This document shows positions 25,657 to 35,815 of a stretch of DNA of 64,000 bases, piece after piece (the stretch's first letter is position 1; the number at the start of each line of letters is the position of its first letter). A program made the position numbers and the translations under genes. Under the pieces are notes generated by a model. The model had not been told where the DNA came from. It saw nothing but the letters and a program-made list of their open reading frames with translations, and searched no databases. Origin of the DNA: Hyphobacterium sp. CCMP332 (GTDB lineage: Bacteria > Bacteroidota > Bacteroidia > Cytophagales > CCMP332); assembly GCA_014323545.1 (NCBI GenBank), contig CP058647.1:248001-312000 (forward strand), in the 5' to 3' direction.

Positions 25657-28600
25657 ATGGAGATTACACGACTGGAAGCCAAAGGCTTTAAGAGTTTTGG
25701 TGATAAGATTATTATAAATTTTGACAAGGGTATCACTGGTGTAGTGGGCCCCAACGGTTGTGGCAAGTCAAATATCGTTGATGCCATAAGATGGGTGCTT
25801 GGTGAGCAAAAATCCAGAACATTGCGCTCAGACAAAATGGAAAATGTCATTTTTAATGGCACCAAAAAGCGAAAGGCCATGCAAATGGCAGAGGTCTCCC
25901 TTACATTTAACAATACTAAAAACATTCTACCTACTGAGTATTCTCAGGTAACCATTACCAGGAGATACTATCGCTCGGGTGATAGTGAGTACTTATTAAA
26001 TGGAGTTCAATGTCGCTTAAAGGATATTACCAATCTTTTTATGGACACAGGCATCGGATCTGATTCCTACGCCATAATTGAGCTTAAAATGGTCGATGAT
26101 ATTCTTCAAAATAAGGATGGAGCAAGAAAAAATCTGTTTGAAGAGGCTGCAGGTATTTCAAAATTCAAGGTTAGAAAACGACAAACCCTTAAAAAACTCG
26201 AGGACACTGATAAGGATCTTGAACGTGTGGAAGATCTTCTTTTTGAGATTGAAAAAAATATGAAAAGCCTGGAAAAACAGGCTAAACAAGCTCAGAAATA
26301 TCAGGAATTAAAATCAGATTATAAAAGCAAAAGTATTGAGCTCGCCCAAATCAGCATGAGTTCTCACAAACAAACGCTGGATAAATACAAGGCACAAATA
26401 CAATCCGAAAAGGATCAAAGAAGTGATATACAAAGTAAAATTCAGAAGCAGGACTCAAAAATTGAAGAGGAAAAGAAAAATCTAATTACCAAAGAAAAAG
26501 AACTCTCCTCAGCACAGAAATCGTTAAATGAGCATGTAGAAAAAATCAGAAATTACGAGAGCGAAAAAAATATCAAAAACGAAAGGCTCAGATATCTCAA
26601 TTCCAATCTGGAAAGGTTAAATGAACAGTTGGACTCGGATAAAAAAAGTAATGAAAGGGCCGCATTTAGTATAAAAAGTCTTGAACAGGAACTTTTAGAA
26701 ATCGCTGAAGAGGTGAAAGCCAATACCAGGAAAGTTGAGGAACTCCAAAAATTACATCATCAACAAAAAGAAATAACAGAAGCTAAGCAAACTGTATACG
26801 ATGAATTACTAAAAAGCAAAACCAATGCTCAACAGGAATATTATCAAATTTCCAAAGCTATAGAAATCAATGAAATTCAGCTCGAATCACTAAAACAACA
26901 AATAGAACGTGCAGATACCGACAGCGGTGCCAAAGAAAAAGACATTGAGATGTTTTCAGAAAAGATCGCAATTCTCGAAAACAACATTAAGGAAAAAGAA
27001 AAAGAACTTTCAGTTCTGAAAGACGATGAAAGCAAAGTAGTCAAACAAATCGAAGCAGCGGAAAACGACATTGAAAAGATTCGAACTAAACATATCGAAG
27101 TCCGAAGAAGTATCGACTCCAGGGAAAATGAGTACAAACTCACAAAATCACTGGTCGATAATCTGGAAGGTTTTCCCGAGGCAATAAAATTTCTTAAAAA
27201 ATCAGGCAATTGGGCAAAAAAGTCACCGCTGCTTTCCGATATTATTTCTACAGATGAAAACCACAAGTTGGCTATTGAAAATTACCTTGAACCCTACCTG
27301 AATTACTATGTGGTGGCCAGTCTCGACGAGGCATTAAAAGCTATTCATTTATTGAGCGACGCCAGTAAGGGAAAGGCCAATTTCTTTATCCTTTCTGAAT
27401 TTGACAATTACCTTTCTCAAAAGCCAAAAATCTTTAATTCAGCCATCGCAGCTACCGAACTGGTAGAATACGATATGCAGTATAAAAAACTGGTGCAATA
27501 CCTTCTTGATAATGTCTATATCGTTGAAAAATTTGACAACAGTATATTATCAGATAAAGATGTAGTATGGATAAGTAAAGATGGGAAAACAGTAAAAAGG
27601 AAGTTTAGTCTGTCCGGCGGTTCAGTAGGACTTTTTGAAGGCAAAAGGATTGGAAGGGAAAAAAATCTGGTCAAACTAAAAAATGAAATTCAAAAACTTC
27701 AAATAAAAGATCAGGAGACCGAAGCCAAACTTAAAAAACGGCAATTTGACCTTGAGGAGCTCAAAAAGGCTGATAAAAACCATATTATCGATGAAAAACA
27801 GGACTATTTGAATAACCTCAAACAAGAGCTGGTTTCTATCAAAACAAGGAAAGAGCAATTTGAAGATTTAATTGCTTCGAGTTCAGGTCAAAAAGAAGAT
27901 ATCCGTGCTAAAATTGAAGAGATCGAATCTTCGAAACTCGAACAGGGGCCTAAACTCGAAAAATGTCAAATAGCACTTGAAAATATAGAACAGGAATTAA
28001 AATCTGCCGCAGAAGCACTTGAGAAAGAAAAATCCAATTCTTCGGAAGCCTCTCAGGCTTACAATGAAGCAAATATCTTTTTTATTCAGCTTCAGAATAA
28101 AGAAAAGTCGCTGACCCAGGATATCGATTACAAAAAAGGCAATTTTGAAAACAGTAAGGAAAGAATAGAAAAAGCTCAAAGTGATATTCAGAAAACCAAT
28201 GAAGAGATAAAAGTCTTACTCAGTAAAACCGATGCTGCGGAGTCTGATCTCGTTGAATTATACGATCAAAAGGAATCCCTTGAAAACACGGTTAATGAAA
28301 AGGAAAAAGCCTATTATGCGCTGAGAACGTTGATCGATGATATAGAGAAGCAAGTCAGGGAATTTCAAAGAAAAAAAGAGGTGATTGATTCATTTATCCA
28401 CAGTCTTGAGGAAAAAAGAAATGAAACAGACCTGGCAATGACCGCCCTCAAGGAGAGGCTTTCTGTTGAGTTTGAAATTGAAATTGACATAGCCAAAATT
28501 GATGGCAATAAAAACATTGATGAGGAAGAAAAAGAAGCGCTGTTAAATGAAGTTCAAAAAATAAAAGATCGTCTCGAGCGATTAGGCCCTATTAATCCCA

Positions 28601-29187
28601 TGGCGCTGGAAGCTTATGAGGAGATTAAAAACCGATATGATTTTATAATAGAACAAAAAGAAGATTTAATAAAAGCAAAGGAATCTCTCTTAAATACCAT
28701 CTCGGAGATTGACATGGTGGCTAGAGAAACATTTGAAAAGGCATTTGAGCTAATAAGGGTTAATTTTCACAAGGTATTTCGCACGCTTTTTACAGAAGAA
28801 GATTCCTGTGATTTAAAACTAATAAACCCCGATGATCCTGTGGATTCCGACATTGAAATATTTGCGCAACCCAAGGGCAAACGCCCGCTAACCATCAATC
28901 AATTGTCGGGGGGAGAAAAGACGCTTACGGCCACTTCCCTATTATTTGCAATTTATCTATTAAAACCGGCTCCCTTTTGTATTTTTGACGAAGTAGATGC
29001 GCCTTTGGATGATGCGAATATTGATAAATTCAATAATATTGTTCGGGAGTTTTCCAATGAATCTCAATTTATAATCGTCACACATAATAAAAGAACCATG
29101 GCAAGTACAGATATAATTTATGGGATTACCATGGTAGAAAATGGGGTATCGAGAGTCGTTCCTGTAGACTTAAGAGAATTAACCTGA
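25657..29187 (+). CDS. smc: Chromosome segregation protein SMC
   Basis: Structural-maintenance-of-chromosomes ATPase, 1176 residues, which dimerises and compacts or segregates DNA. Walker A is at residues 32-39 (GPNGCGKS), long coiled coils flank a hinge at about 500-640, and the C-terminal head has the ABC signature LSGGEKT (about 1086) and Walker B FCIFDEVDAPLDD. The length is normal for bacterial SMC. The partner scpA and scpB genes are not in the window. The SLC12-type transporter gene starts 7 bp after the stop, so the two are likely co-transcribed. The start at ATG 25657 matches the canonical beginning (MEITRLEAKGFKSF). Confidence 0.98.
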   Translation: MEITRLEAKGFKSFGDKIIINFDKGITGVVGPNGCGKSNIVDAIRWVLGEQKSRTLRSDKMENVIFNGTKKRKAMQMAEVSLTFNNTKNILPTEYSQVTITRRYYRSGDSEYLLNGVQCRLKDITNLFMDTGIGSDSYAIIELKMVDDILQNKDGARKNLFEEAAGISKFKVRKRQTLKKLEDTDKDLERVEDLLFEIEKNMKSLEKQAKQAQKYQELKSDYKSKSIELAQISMSSHKQTLDKYKAQIQSEKDQRSDIQSKIQKQDSKIEEEKKNLITKEKELSSAQKSLNEHVEKIRNYESEKNIKNERLRYLNSNLERLNEQLDSDKKSNERAAFSIKSLEQELLEIAEEVKANTRKVEELQKLHHQQKEITEAKQTVYDELLKSKTNAQQEYYQISKAIEINEIQLESLKQQIERADTDSGAKEKDIEMFSEKIAILENNIKEKEKELSVLKDDESKVVKQIEAAENDIEKIRTKHIEVRRSIDSRENEYKLTKSLVDNLEGFPEAIKFLKKSGNWAKKSPLLSDIISTDENHKLAIENYLEPYLNYYVVASLDEALKAIHLLSDASKGKANFFILSEFDNYLSQKPKIFNSAIAATELVEYDMQYKKLVQYLLDNVYIVEKFDNSILSDKDVVWISKDGKTVKRKFSLSGGSVGLFEGKRIGREKNLVKLKNEIQKLQIKDQETEAKLKKRQFDLEELKKADKNHIIDEKQDYLNNLKQELVSIKTRKEQFEDLIASSSGQKEDIRAKIEEIESSKLEQGPKLEKCQIALENIEQELKSAAEALEKEKSNSSEASQAYNEANIFFIQLQNKEKSLTQDIDYKKGNFENSKERIEKAQSDIQKTNEEIKVLLSKTDAAESDLVELYDQKESLENTVNEKEKAYYALRTLIDDIEKQVREFQRKKEVIDSFIHSLEEKRNETDLAMTALKERLSVEFEIEIDIAKIDGNKNIDEEEKEALLNEVQKIKDRLERLGPINPMALEAYEEIKNRYDFIIEQKEDLIKAKESLLNTISEIDMVARETFEKAFELIRVNFHKVFRTLFTEEDSCDLKLINPDDPVDSDIEIFAQPKGKRPLTINQLSGGEKTLTATSLLFAIYLLKPAPFCIFDEVDAPLDDANIDKFNNIVREFSNESQFIIVTHNKRTMASTDIIYGITMVENGVSRVVPVDLRELT

Positions 29188-29194
29188 TTATTTT

Positions 29195-31417
29195 ATGAGT
29201 CAAACTAAAAAAGGCTTTGGAACGGCGCCTGTATTTCTTACAGCTGTTTCTACCATTCTCGGAGCAATCATGTTCCTCAGATTTGGATATGCGGTTGGAA
29301 ATGTTGGCTTATACGGCACTTTTGCAATTATCATTATTGGTCATTTGGTAACAATTCCAACGGCCATGGCCATTGCTGAAATTGCCACAAACCAGAAAGT
29401 AGAAGGTGGCGGTGAATACTATATTATCTCCAGGTCATTTGGAATCACCATAGGTGCCGCAATTGGAATAGCACTTTATTTATCTCAGGCGATAAGTGTA
29501 GCATTTTATATTATCGCATTTTCCCAGGCATTTGAACCTGTATTTCATTATTTATTACAGGAATACGCGATTTACGTTTTTGATTACAGAATCGTGAGCA
29601 TTCCCTTTTTGCTATTATTGATTTCACTCATTTTGATTAAGGGTGCTGATCTTGGAGTGAAAGCGCTCTATTTTGTAGTCACCATTCTCGCAGCATCTCT
29701 TATTATGTTTTTTATGGGAGGAAAAACAGCCGGTTCTGTTGATTTTACTGAAATGGATATGATGCAGACGGTTTCTGATCCGGATAATTTCTTTTTTGTA
29801 TTTGCCATCTGTTTTCCAGCATTTACCGGTATGACTGCCGGTGTGGGACTATCCGGAGATTTAAAGGATCCCAAAAAATCAATTCCAAGAGGAACGTTGT
29901 ATGCAACAATTTTTGGAATGATAATGTATTTCTTTATTGCTATAAAACTGTACCTCTCCGCCTCACCTAACGAACTCGATCAGAATCAGTTGATCATGAG
30001 CGATATTGCCATATGGGGACCAATCATACCTATTGGGCTCGCTGCAGCTACCATTTCTTCAGCACTGGGTTCAATTATGGTAGCACCCAGAACTTTGCAG
30101 GCTCTGGCTTCAGATAGAATTTTTCCATCCACAGATGCCAATATCTGGTTATCAAAATTTGTAACGCAAAGCAAAGAACCGCGAAACGCCGCAATCGTCA
30201 CTTCAATTATTGCCTTCTTTTTCGTTATGATCGGTGATGTCAACTTTGTGGCAGAGATCATTTCAATGTTCTTCATGGTGACTTATGGAGCAATATGTAC
30301 CATTTCATTTTTGGAACATTTTGCTGGTGATCCCTCCTACCGGCCTTCCTTTAGATCGAAATGGTTTTTATCCCTGGTTGGAGCCGTATTGTGTATTTTT
30401 CTGATGTTTCAAATGAATGCCACCTACGCCACAATATCCCTGGCTATTATGGTACTCACTTATCTGGGAATATCGAATACCAGAAGTCAAAAAGAGGGAT
30501 TAAACAGAATATTTCAATCCGTAATATTCCAATTAGCACGCCAACTTCAGGTATTTCTGCAAAAGGCTCATAAAGATCCCGATGCTGATACATGGAGACC
30601 CTCAGTAGTATGTATTTCAGAAGACTCATTCAAACGTTTTGGTGCTTTTGAATTGCTGGGTTGGATTTCTTATAAATTTGGATTTGGAACCTATATTCAT
30701 AGAATTGATGGTTATCTGTCCAAAGACACACATATTAAAGCAAGAGAGTCTTTAAACAAGCTCATAAAAATGGCAGAGGCCAACAAAACAAATATCTACT
30801 TGGATACAATGATCAGTCCAAGCTATACCTCGGCAGTGGCCCAGGTGATTCAACTTCCGGGCATATCCGGCAAAGAAAATAACATGATACTCTTTGAGTT
30901 TTCAAAACATAAACCCGATAATCTGAGTGATATTGTAGATAACTTTCAACTCACGAAATCCACCAATTTTGATGTTATGATTCTCGGAAGTTCTGACAGA
31001 AATTTCGGTTTTAGAAAACAAATTCACATTTGGCTTACTCAAAAGGATTTTGAGAATGCGAGTTTAATGATCTTGTTGTCCTACATTATTTTAGGACATC
31101 CGGATTGGCATAAGGGCGATATTAAAATCTTTGCCATTTATCCAAAAGAAGATCTAGTCAATCAAAGAAATAAGATCATGGAATTGATCAAAACAGGCAG
31201 GTTGCCAATTTCACCAAATAATATTGAGGTTATACCTAAAACCGAAGAGATTGAAATAAAAAATATTGTCAATGAAAAGTCTGCCGAAGCCGATTTAACC
31301 ATTCTGGGAATTCGAACTGAAATGGTGAAACACGAGGCCGAAGAAGTTTTTAAAGGTTACGATTCCATTGGTGATGTGCTCTTCGTCAATACCAATACTC
31401 AAAAGCAAATAGTATAA
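29195..31417 (+). CDS. Amino acid/cation-chloride transporter of the APC superfamily (SLC12-like)
   Basis: Integral membrane transporter of 740 residues with about twelve membrane helices in the first 480 residues and a soluble C-terminal domain of about 260 residues. The core starts TAPVFLTAVSTILGAIMFLR, and the intracellular loop SGDLKDPKKSIPRGT is typical of the APC fold. The C-terminal domain, with repeated alpha/beta strands (for example NFDVMILGSSDRNFGF), resembles the regulatory domain of eukaryotic SLC12 Na-K-Cl transporters, so the bacterial cation-chloride cotransporter group fits best. Ion specificity is not readable. It is last in the smc transcript and closed by a strong hairpin. 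Confidence 0.85.
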   Translation: MSQTKKGFGTAPVFLTAVSTILGAIMFLRFGYAVGNVGLYGTFAIIIIGHLVTIPTAMAIAEIATNQKVEGGGEYYIISRSFGITIGAAIGIALYLSQAISVAFYIIAFSQAFEPVFHYLLQEYAIYVFDYRIVSIPFLLLLISLILIKGADLGVKALYFVVTILAASLIMFFMGGKTAGSVDFTEMDMMQTVSDPDNFFFVFAICFPAFTGMTAGVGLSGDLKDPKKSIPRGTLYATIFGMIMYFFIAIKLYLSASPNELDQNQLIMSDIAIWGPIIPIGLAAATISSALGSIMVAPRTLQALASDRIFPSTDANIWLSKFVTQSKEPRNAAIVTSIIAFFFVMIGDVNFVAEIISMFFMVTYGAICTISFLEHFAGDPSYRPSFRSKWFLSLVGAVLCIFLMFQMNATYATISLAIMVLTYLGISNTRSQKEGLNRIFQSVIFQLARQLQVFLQKAHKDPDADTWRPSVVCISEDSFKRFGAFELLGWISYKFGFGTYIHRIDGYLSKDTHIKARESLNKLIKMAEANKTNIYLDTMISPSYTSAVAQVIQLPGISGKENNMILFEFSKHKPDNLSDIVDNFQLTKSTNFDVMILGSSDRNFGFRKQIHIWLTQKDFENASLMILLSYIILGHPDWHKGDIKIFAIYPKEDLVNQRNKIMELIKTGRLPISPNNIEVIPKTEEIEIKNIVNEKSAEADLTILGIRTEMVKHEAEEVFKGYDSIGDVLFVNTNTQKQIV

Positions 31418-31447
31418 AAAAACCCGAAACTTGCGTTTCGGGTTAAT
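31414..31447. terminator. Bidirectional intrinsic terminator
   Basis: Perfect 10-bp stem AACCCGAAAC (31421-31430) with GTTTCGGGTT (31435-31444) and a TTGC loop. The minus-strand side is followed by seven T residues, so it is a strong terminator for the leftward DNRLRE gene; the + side trails into AATTG and should also stop the transporter transcript to some extent. It lies between two convergent genes. Confidence 0.85.
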
Positions 31448-31465
31448 TGTGCCGTTTTATGCAAT

Positions 31466-32389
31466 TTAATTCTTAATCAATTTTTGAGTTATGGTTGTAT
31501 CTCCTATTTGCATTTTGAGCAAATAAATACCCCGGTCCAAATCTGAAATATCAAAAAGCTTAGAATTTGGATTCAATACTTTTCTTCTTTTTCCATTTAA
31601 ATCGAGCACTTCAACATTTTCAATTTTCATATTAGACTTAATCTCAAAACTTGATTTGACAGGGTTTGGAAACACAGAAACAGTTTTAATCAAATCGGAT
31701 TTTGCATTTAGAGCCACAGGTCTTAAAAAATCAATTTGCAAGGAAATTGAGTTGGATGAATTTTCCCTTGAATCGATGCGTTTTGCACTGGCATTTATGC
31801 CTTCCTCTCCAATTAATATCCAACCATTGTTATTGGAAGGATTATTTAACCAGTCCTGCACATCGGCAATCATCTGTGCACTTGAAGCACTATAAGCTCC
31901 TGTACCCGTCACATCGACACTACCCGATGCAGTTGGGTTAAAATCTCCACCGGCATTGGCCCACGGAATGGGATTGGTTCCACCAAAAAAGGCCATGGTC
32001 CAGGTGGCATCTCCCGTACTTGCTGCTGTTCCGGTACCTTCGTTTCCTCCTGCATTGCTGCTGCCTTCTCCCCAATCAGTACTTAATGTATGAATATTTG
32101 TGGTTCTACTTGTGCTGTTTGGTACCTTGCTGACTTCAAATCGAAGTAATACATTGGTGACACTATCTCCCGGTTGAAGCGCTGATGCAATATCAAAAGA
32201 TATTAGGGCCCTTCTTAAATCGCCTTGATTGGTTTGCCCAAAAAACAAATAATCACCGGCGCCATTGCTGATATCACCGTTAGCGGATTCATACAAGGTA
32301 TTATCTTTATCCGGACTTATAGTCACAGATTGAGCCCAGACAAATTGAATTGAAATTAAGGTTAAGAGTAAAAGTAATTTTGTTTTCAT
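31466..32389 (-). CDS. Secreted DNRLRE-domain protein with T9SS type A sorting domain
   Basis: Extracellular protein of 307 residues. A signal peptide (MKTKLLLLLTLISIQFVWAQ) precedes a DNRLRE-type beta-sandwich (about residues 20-215: ISPDKDNTLYESANGDISN near the start, ALISFDIASALQPGDSV in the middle), and a C-terminal type A sorting domain of about 75 residues ends the protein (VSVFPNPVKSSFEIKS, LNGKRRKVL, LDRGIYLLKM). The ATG at 32387-32389 starts the signal peptide directly; a further upstream in-frame start adds nine residues ahead of it and is less likely. Such domains are common in proteins that bind polysaccharide or stiffen secreted fibres; no catalytic domain is visible. Confidence 0.85.
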   Translation of the reverse strand: MKTKLLLLLTLISIQFVWAQSVTISPDKDNTLYESANGDISNGAGDYLFFGQTNQGDLRRALISFDIASALQPGDSVTNVLLRFEVSKVPNSTSRTTNIHTLSTDWGEGSSNAGGNEGTGTAASTGDATWTMAFFGGTNPIPWANAGGDFNPTASGSVDVTGTGAYSASSAQMIADVQDWLNNPSNNNGWILIGEEGINASAKRIDSRENSSNSISLQIDFLRPVALNAKSDLIKTVSVFPNPVKSSFEIKSNMKIENVEVLDLNGKRRKVLNPNSKLFDISDLDRGIYLLKMQIGDTTITQKLIKN

Positions 32390-32498
32390 AGTATAGATAT
32401 TTCTATTTATAACCAATTAAAGCAATTTTAGATTTATAATAGGTCTTTTTTATTACTTAATACAATAAAAATTCAAAAAGTAAGTGAATATTAAATTA

Positions 32499-32529
32499 TT
32501 TGGATAAGCATTTCTGAGCATTAAATTTG
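32499..32529 (+). promoter_or_regulatory. Consensus Bacteroidota promoter for hbd-like gene
   Basis: TTTG (32499-32502), exact 19-bp spacer, TAAATTTG (32522-32529). This is a perfect match to the Bacteroidota housekeeping consensus. Transcription would begin near 32536, about 14 bp before the ATG at 32550, with AAAGGA just ahead of it. Confidence 0.8.
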
Positions 32530-32549
32530 CGTGACCAAAACTCAAAAGG

Positions 32550-33437
32550 ATGAAAAAAATCGCAGTAATTGGAGCAGGTACTATGGGAAATGGGATCGCA
32601 CATGTTTTTGCTCAAAACGGATATGATGTCAATCTGATTGACATAAGTCAGGATTCATTGGACAAGGGCATTGCCAACATTAATAAAAATCTCGAACGCC
32701 AAATCAAAAAAGAGCTCATTACTGAAAACGACAAAAAAAGTATTCTGGCCAGAGTTAATATGAATACGGATCTGCCAAAAGGTGTTGCCGATGCTGACTT
32801 GGTTGTAGAAGCAGCCACGGAGAATGTGGATTTGAAATTAAAAATTTTCAAGACCCTTGATGAGAATACTAAAAAGGATTGCATACTGGCTTCCAATACC
32901 TCATCAATTTCCATAACTAAAATTGCCAGTGTAACCTCAAAACCCGATAAGGTAATTGGTATGCATTTTATGAATCCGGTGCCGGTCATGAAACTGGTAG
33001 AGGTAATCAGGGGCTATTCTACTTCCGATCAGGTTACCAAAACGGTATTTGAACTTTCTGAAAATTTAAAAAAAGTACCTGTAGAGGTAAATGATTATCC
33101 AGGATTTGTGGCCAACCGAATTTTAATGCCAATGATTAATGAGGCGATCATTACACTATTTGAGGGTGTGGCCGGAGTTCAGGAAATTGATACCGTTATG
33201 AAACTGGGCATGGCACATCCCATGGGACCATTACAGCTGGCAGACTTTATAGGATTGGATGTTTGTCTTTCTATTTTAAGGGTATTACACGAAGGTCTAG
33301 GCAATCCAAAATACGCCCCTTGCCCATTATTGGTCAACATGGTACAATCCGGAAATCTCGGGATAAAATCGGGTACCGGTTTTTATGATTATTCAATGGG
33401 TGGCAAGGAATTGGTCATCGCCGCGAATTTCAAATAA
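32550..33437 (+). CDS. 3-hydroxybutyryl-CoA dehydrogenase
   Basis: NAD(P)-dependent 3-hydroxyacyl-CoA dehydrogenase of 295 residues acting in fatty-acid or butyrate metabolism. The Rossmann motif VIGAGTMGNGIAHVFA is at the N-terminus; the catalytic His-Glu region reads IGMHFMNPVPVMKLVEVI, with the Ser-Asn motif LASNTSSISI before it; the C-terminal domain contains HPMGPLQLADFIGLD, which is family-diagnostic. Length is normal for the single-domain enzyme (Hbd/PaaH). It has its own consensus promoter and ends 2 bp before the convergent thioesterase gene. Direction of the reaction in the cell is not determined. Confidence 0.95.
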   Translation: MKKIAVIGAGTMGNGIAHVFAQNGYDVNLIDISQDSLDKGIANINKNLERQIKKELITENDKKSILARVNMNTDLPKGVADADLVVEAATENVDLKLKIFKTLDENTKKDCILASNTSSISITKIASVTSKPDKVIGMHFMNPVPVMKLVEVIRGYSTSDQVTKTVFELSENLKKVPVEVNDYPGFVANRILMPMINEAIITLFEGVAGVQEIDTVMKLGMAHPMGPLQLADFIGLDVCLSILRVLHEGLGNPKYAPCPLLVNMVQSGNLGIKSGTGFYDYSMGGKELVIAANFK

Positions 33438-33439
33438 AC

Positions 33440-33838
33440 CTAAATTTCCCCATTTTCCCATTTTTTACGAATATGAGGTGATATCGGTATTGCAGAACCG
33501 TGTTCGTCTATTTTAACAAAAGTTATTTTAGTAGAACAAACTACATCCTCTTCTCCTGAATAAACATTGTGCTTGCGAGCTTCAATGGAAAGGGTAATTG
33601 AAGTGCTTCCAATCTTATGTACCTCACCATAAATTAAAATCTGAAAACCCTGTTTAACAGCTTTTTTAAAAACTACTTCTTCCATTTTAAGCGTCACAAG
33701 ACTTGCGGTTTGCACAATCCTTGAAGCCAATGTAGCGGCTGCTTCATCTATCCATGAAAGCATATTTCCTCCAAATAAATTGCCATGCATACCGAGGTCC
33801 TTTGCCATTGCAATTTTAGATGTGATTAATGTCATCAT
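33440..33838 (-). CDS. Acyl-CoA thioesterase, YciA-like hotdog fold
   Basis: Hotdog-fold acyl-CoA hydrolase of 132 residues that releases free acid and CoA. The GNLFGGNMLSWIDEAAATLA helix carries the family's catalytic Asp, and VVFKKAVKQGFQILIYGEVH follows the usual strand order. The length matches YciA-type thioesterases. The start ATG overlaps the dapD stop by 4 bp, so the two are translationally coupled even though the functions are unrelated. The chain-length preference cannot be judged. Confidence 0.88.
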   Translation of the reverse strand: MMTLITSKIAMAKDLGMHGNLFGGNMLSWIDEAAATLASRIVQTASLVTLKMEEVVFKKAVKQGFQILIYGEVHKIGSTSITLSIEARKHNVYSGEEDVVCSTKITFVKIDEHGSAIPISPHIRKKWENGEI

Positions 33839-34647
33839 ACGGCGATATCGTTTTCTCTCAATGCTTGATTTAATGATGTTTTCAGATCAGTTCCGGCATT
33901 TCGCTTACCAATTATCAAGGCCGCAGGAACATTGAATTCCCCTGCGGGAAACTTTTTAACTGTGGTACCCGGAATGACTACAGATCGCGGTGGAACAAAG
34001 CCTTTGTAGATAGTAGGTGTTGACTTTGTGACATCGATAATTTTAGAGCTTTTAGTAAGGCTTACATTTGCACCTAAAACCGCTTCCTTTCCTATGCGCA
34101 CACCTTCTACCACTATACACCTTGAACCTATAAATGCGCCATCCTCTATAATAACCGGTGAAGCCTGAAGAGGTTCTAAAACACCTCCTATTCCAACACC
34201 ACCACTCAGATGTACGTTTTTTCCAATCTGCGCACAACTTCCCACCGTAGCCCAGGTATCTACCATAGTACCTTCATCCACAAAGGCACCAATATTTACA
34301 TACGAAGGCATCATAACTACTCCTTTTGATACATAAGCACCGTATCTGGCGAGTGCATGAGGTACAACCCGAATTCCTAATTCTGCAAAATTTTTCTTTA
34401 ATGGAATCTTGTCGTGGAATTCGAAAATTCCTGATTCCAGGGTTTCCATTTTGCGAATTGGAAAATAGAGGATAACTGCTTTCTTTACCCACTCATTGAC
34501 CTTCCAGTCCTCGCCCTCTGGTTCTGCCACACGAATTTCGCCTTTATCGAGCATTTCAATTGCTTTTTCTATGCCAGCAATCGTTTCATCTTCTTTGAGA
34601 AGTTCTCTATTGTCCCAGGCCGTTTCAATTAGTTTTTGTAATTCCAT
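33835..34647 (-). CDS. dapD: 2,3,4,5-tetrahydropyridine-2,6-dicarboxylate N-succinyltransferase
   Basis: Lysine/diaminopimelate pathway enzyme that succinylates tetrahydrodipicolinate using succinyl-CoA. The 270-residue protein has the N-terminal helical domain (MELQKLIETAWDNRELL) and the left-handed beta-helix with hexapeptide repeats (GVGIGGVLEPLQASPVIIED, FIGSRCIVVEGVRIG), and the catalytic acidic motif MVDTWATVGSCAQIG. An in-frame ATG at 34662 would add MNRQI, but the internal start at 34645-34647 matches the family. Start codons of this gene and the divergent glycosyltransferase are only 14 bp apart, so the promoters must lie inside the neighbouring coding sequence. Confidence 0.95.
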   Translation of the reverse strand: MELQKLIETAWDNRELLKEDETIAGIEKAIEMLDKGEIRVAEPEGEDWKVNEWVKKAVILYFPIRKMETLESGIFEFHDKIPLKKNFAELGIRVVPHALARYGAYVSKGVVMMPSYVNIGAFVDEGTMVDTWATVGSCAQIGKNVHLSGGVGIGGVLEPLQASPVIIEDGAFIGSRCIVVEGVRIGKEAVLGANVSLTKSSKIIDVTKSTPTIYKGFVPPRSVVIPGTTVKKFPAGEFNVPAALIIGKRNAGTDLKTSLNQALRENDIAV

Positions 34648-34661
34648 AATTTGCCGATTCA

Positions 34662-35765
34662 ATGGATAAAAAGAAAGTCCTTATTGCTTCTGTTTTAAAG
34701 CCGGTTAATGAGCCGCGAATGTACAAAAAGTTGGGTTTATCTTTAGCAGAATTTCCAAACCTCGATGTACATATTGCCGGTTTTAGTTCTAACAATAAAC
34801 AAAGTGATAATAAGATTTCATTTCATCCAATTTTTAATTTTAAGCGGATCAGTTTGGGCAGAATGCAATCAAATTATAAATTCTTAGCACTGCTCAATAG
34901 AATTAAACCTGAAATTTTAATCGTCAATACTTTTGAACTTTTAAATTCAGCAATTAAATACAAAAAAAATAATGACTGTTTTCTTATTTATGATATTCGT
35001 GAAAATCACAGTCTAAATGTAAGTAGGCTAGGCATATATCCCTTTCCCTTGAATCATTTACTGGCAACTTATATAAGAAATATTGAGCTAAAGGCGAGCA
35101 GGCAAATTGACCATTTTTTTTTAGCTGAGAAATGTTATTTAGATGAACTCCCCTTTATTGGTCCAAAACACACGGTATTGGAGAATAAATACCAGGGTGA
35201 AAAAATCCGGAGAAATATATTCAATCCGGATAATATCCGATTTGCATTTACAGGTACTGCGCATCATAGCACCGGTATTTTTAAAGCCATTAATTTTGTT
35301 GATTCAATTAATAAATTGGGGCAAAAAGCCCAGCTAAATCTATGTATTCATGCCACTAAAGAGGATGTCTATTCAAGGTTAAATAAAATTTCCTACCCTT
35401 GGTTAAGCGGTGAAATAAAAAGTAACCCTGTAGATAATTACGAAATTATTGAAGTCTATAAAAGATCGGATGTTCTTCTTGCTCCTTATCACGTCAATGA
35501 ACAAAACAGGAATAAATTCCCCACTAAATTATACGATGCGCTTGCAAATGGAATTCCAATGATCATCAGTGAAAATAACTATTGGAAAAAGAACTGTAAT
35601 CCAAAAGCACCCCTCATTCATTTTGATTTTAATTCTTCTCCGGATACATCAGTCATCGAAGCCATAAAATTAAAAATCCATTCAGATTTTAAAGATGAAT
35701 CCGCCCTATGGAATAGTGAAAAGATCAAGTTAAATTTTTTAAACACGGTTTTAGACTCCTCTTAA
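34662..35765 (+). CDS. Glycosyltransferase (GT-B fold, GT4-like)
   Basis: Putative glycosyltransferase of 367 residues. It begins KKVLIASVLKPVNEPRMYKK, the glycosyltransferase-4 N-terminal start, and its C-terminal half has the usual donor-binding loop (EVYKRSDVLLAPYHVNEQNR, then NKFPTKLYDALANGIPMI), where the family's Glu-containing region appears altered. No sugar or acceptor can be assigned. It stands alone rather than with the polysaccharide locus, divergent from dapD, and may act in lipopolysaccharide or glycolipid assembly (inference). Confidence 0.72.
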   Translation: MDKKKVLIASVLKPVNEPRMYKKLGLSLAEFPNLDVHIAGFSSNNKQSDNKISFHPIFNFKRISLGRMQSNYKFLALLNRIKPEILIVNTFELLNSAIKYKKNNDCFLIYDIRENHSLNVSRLGIYPFPLNHLLATYIRNIELKASRQIDHFFLAEKCYLDELPFIGPKHTVLENKYQGEKIRRNIFNPDNIRFAFTGTAHHSTGIFKAINFVDSINKLGQKAQLNLCIHATKEDVYSRLNKISYPWLSGEIKSNPVDNYEIIEVYKRSDVLLAPYHVNEQNRNKFPTKLYDALANGIPMIISENNYWKKNCNPKAPLIHFDFNSSPDTSVIEAIKLKIHSDFKDESALWNSEKIKLNFLNTVLDSS

Positions 35766-35815
35766 CTTTTATCATATTTACCTGTATTACAATGCTTTAT
35801 AAATTTAAATATTAG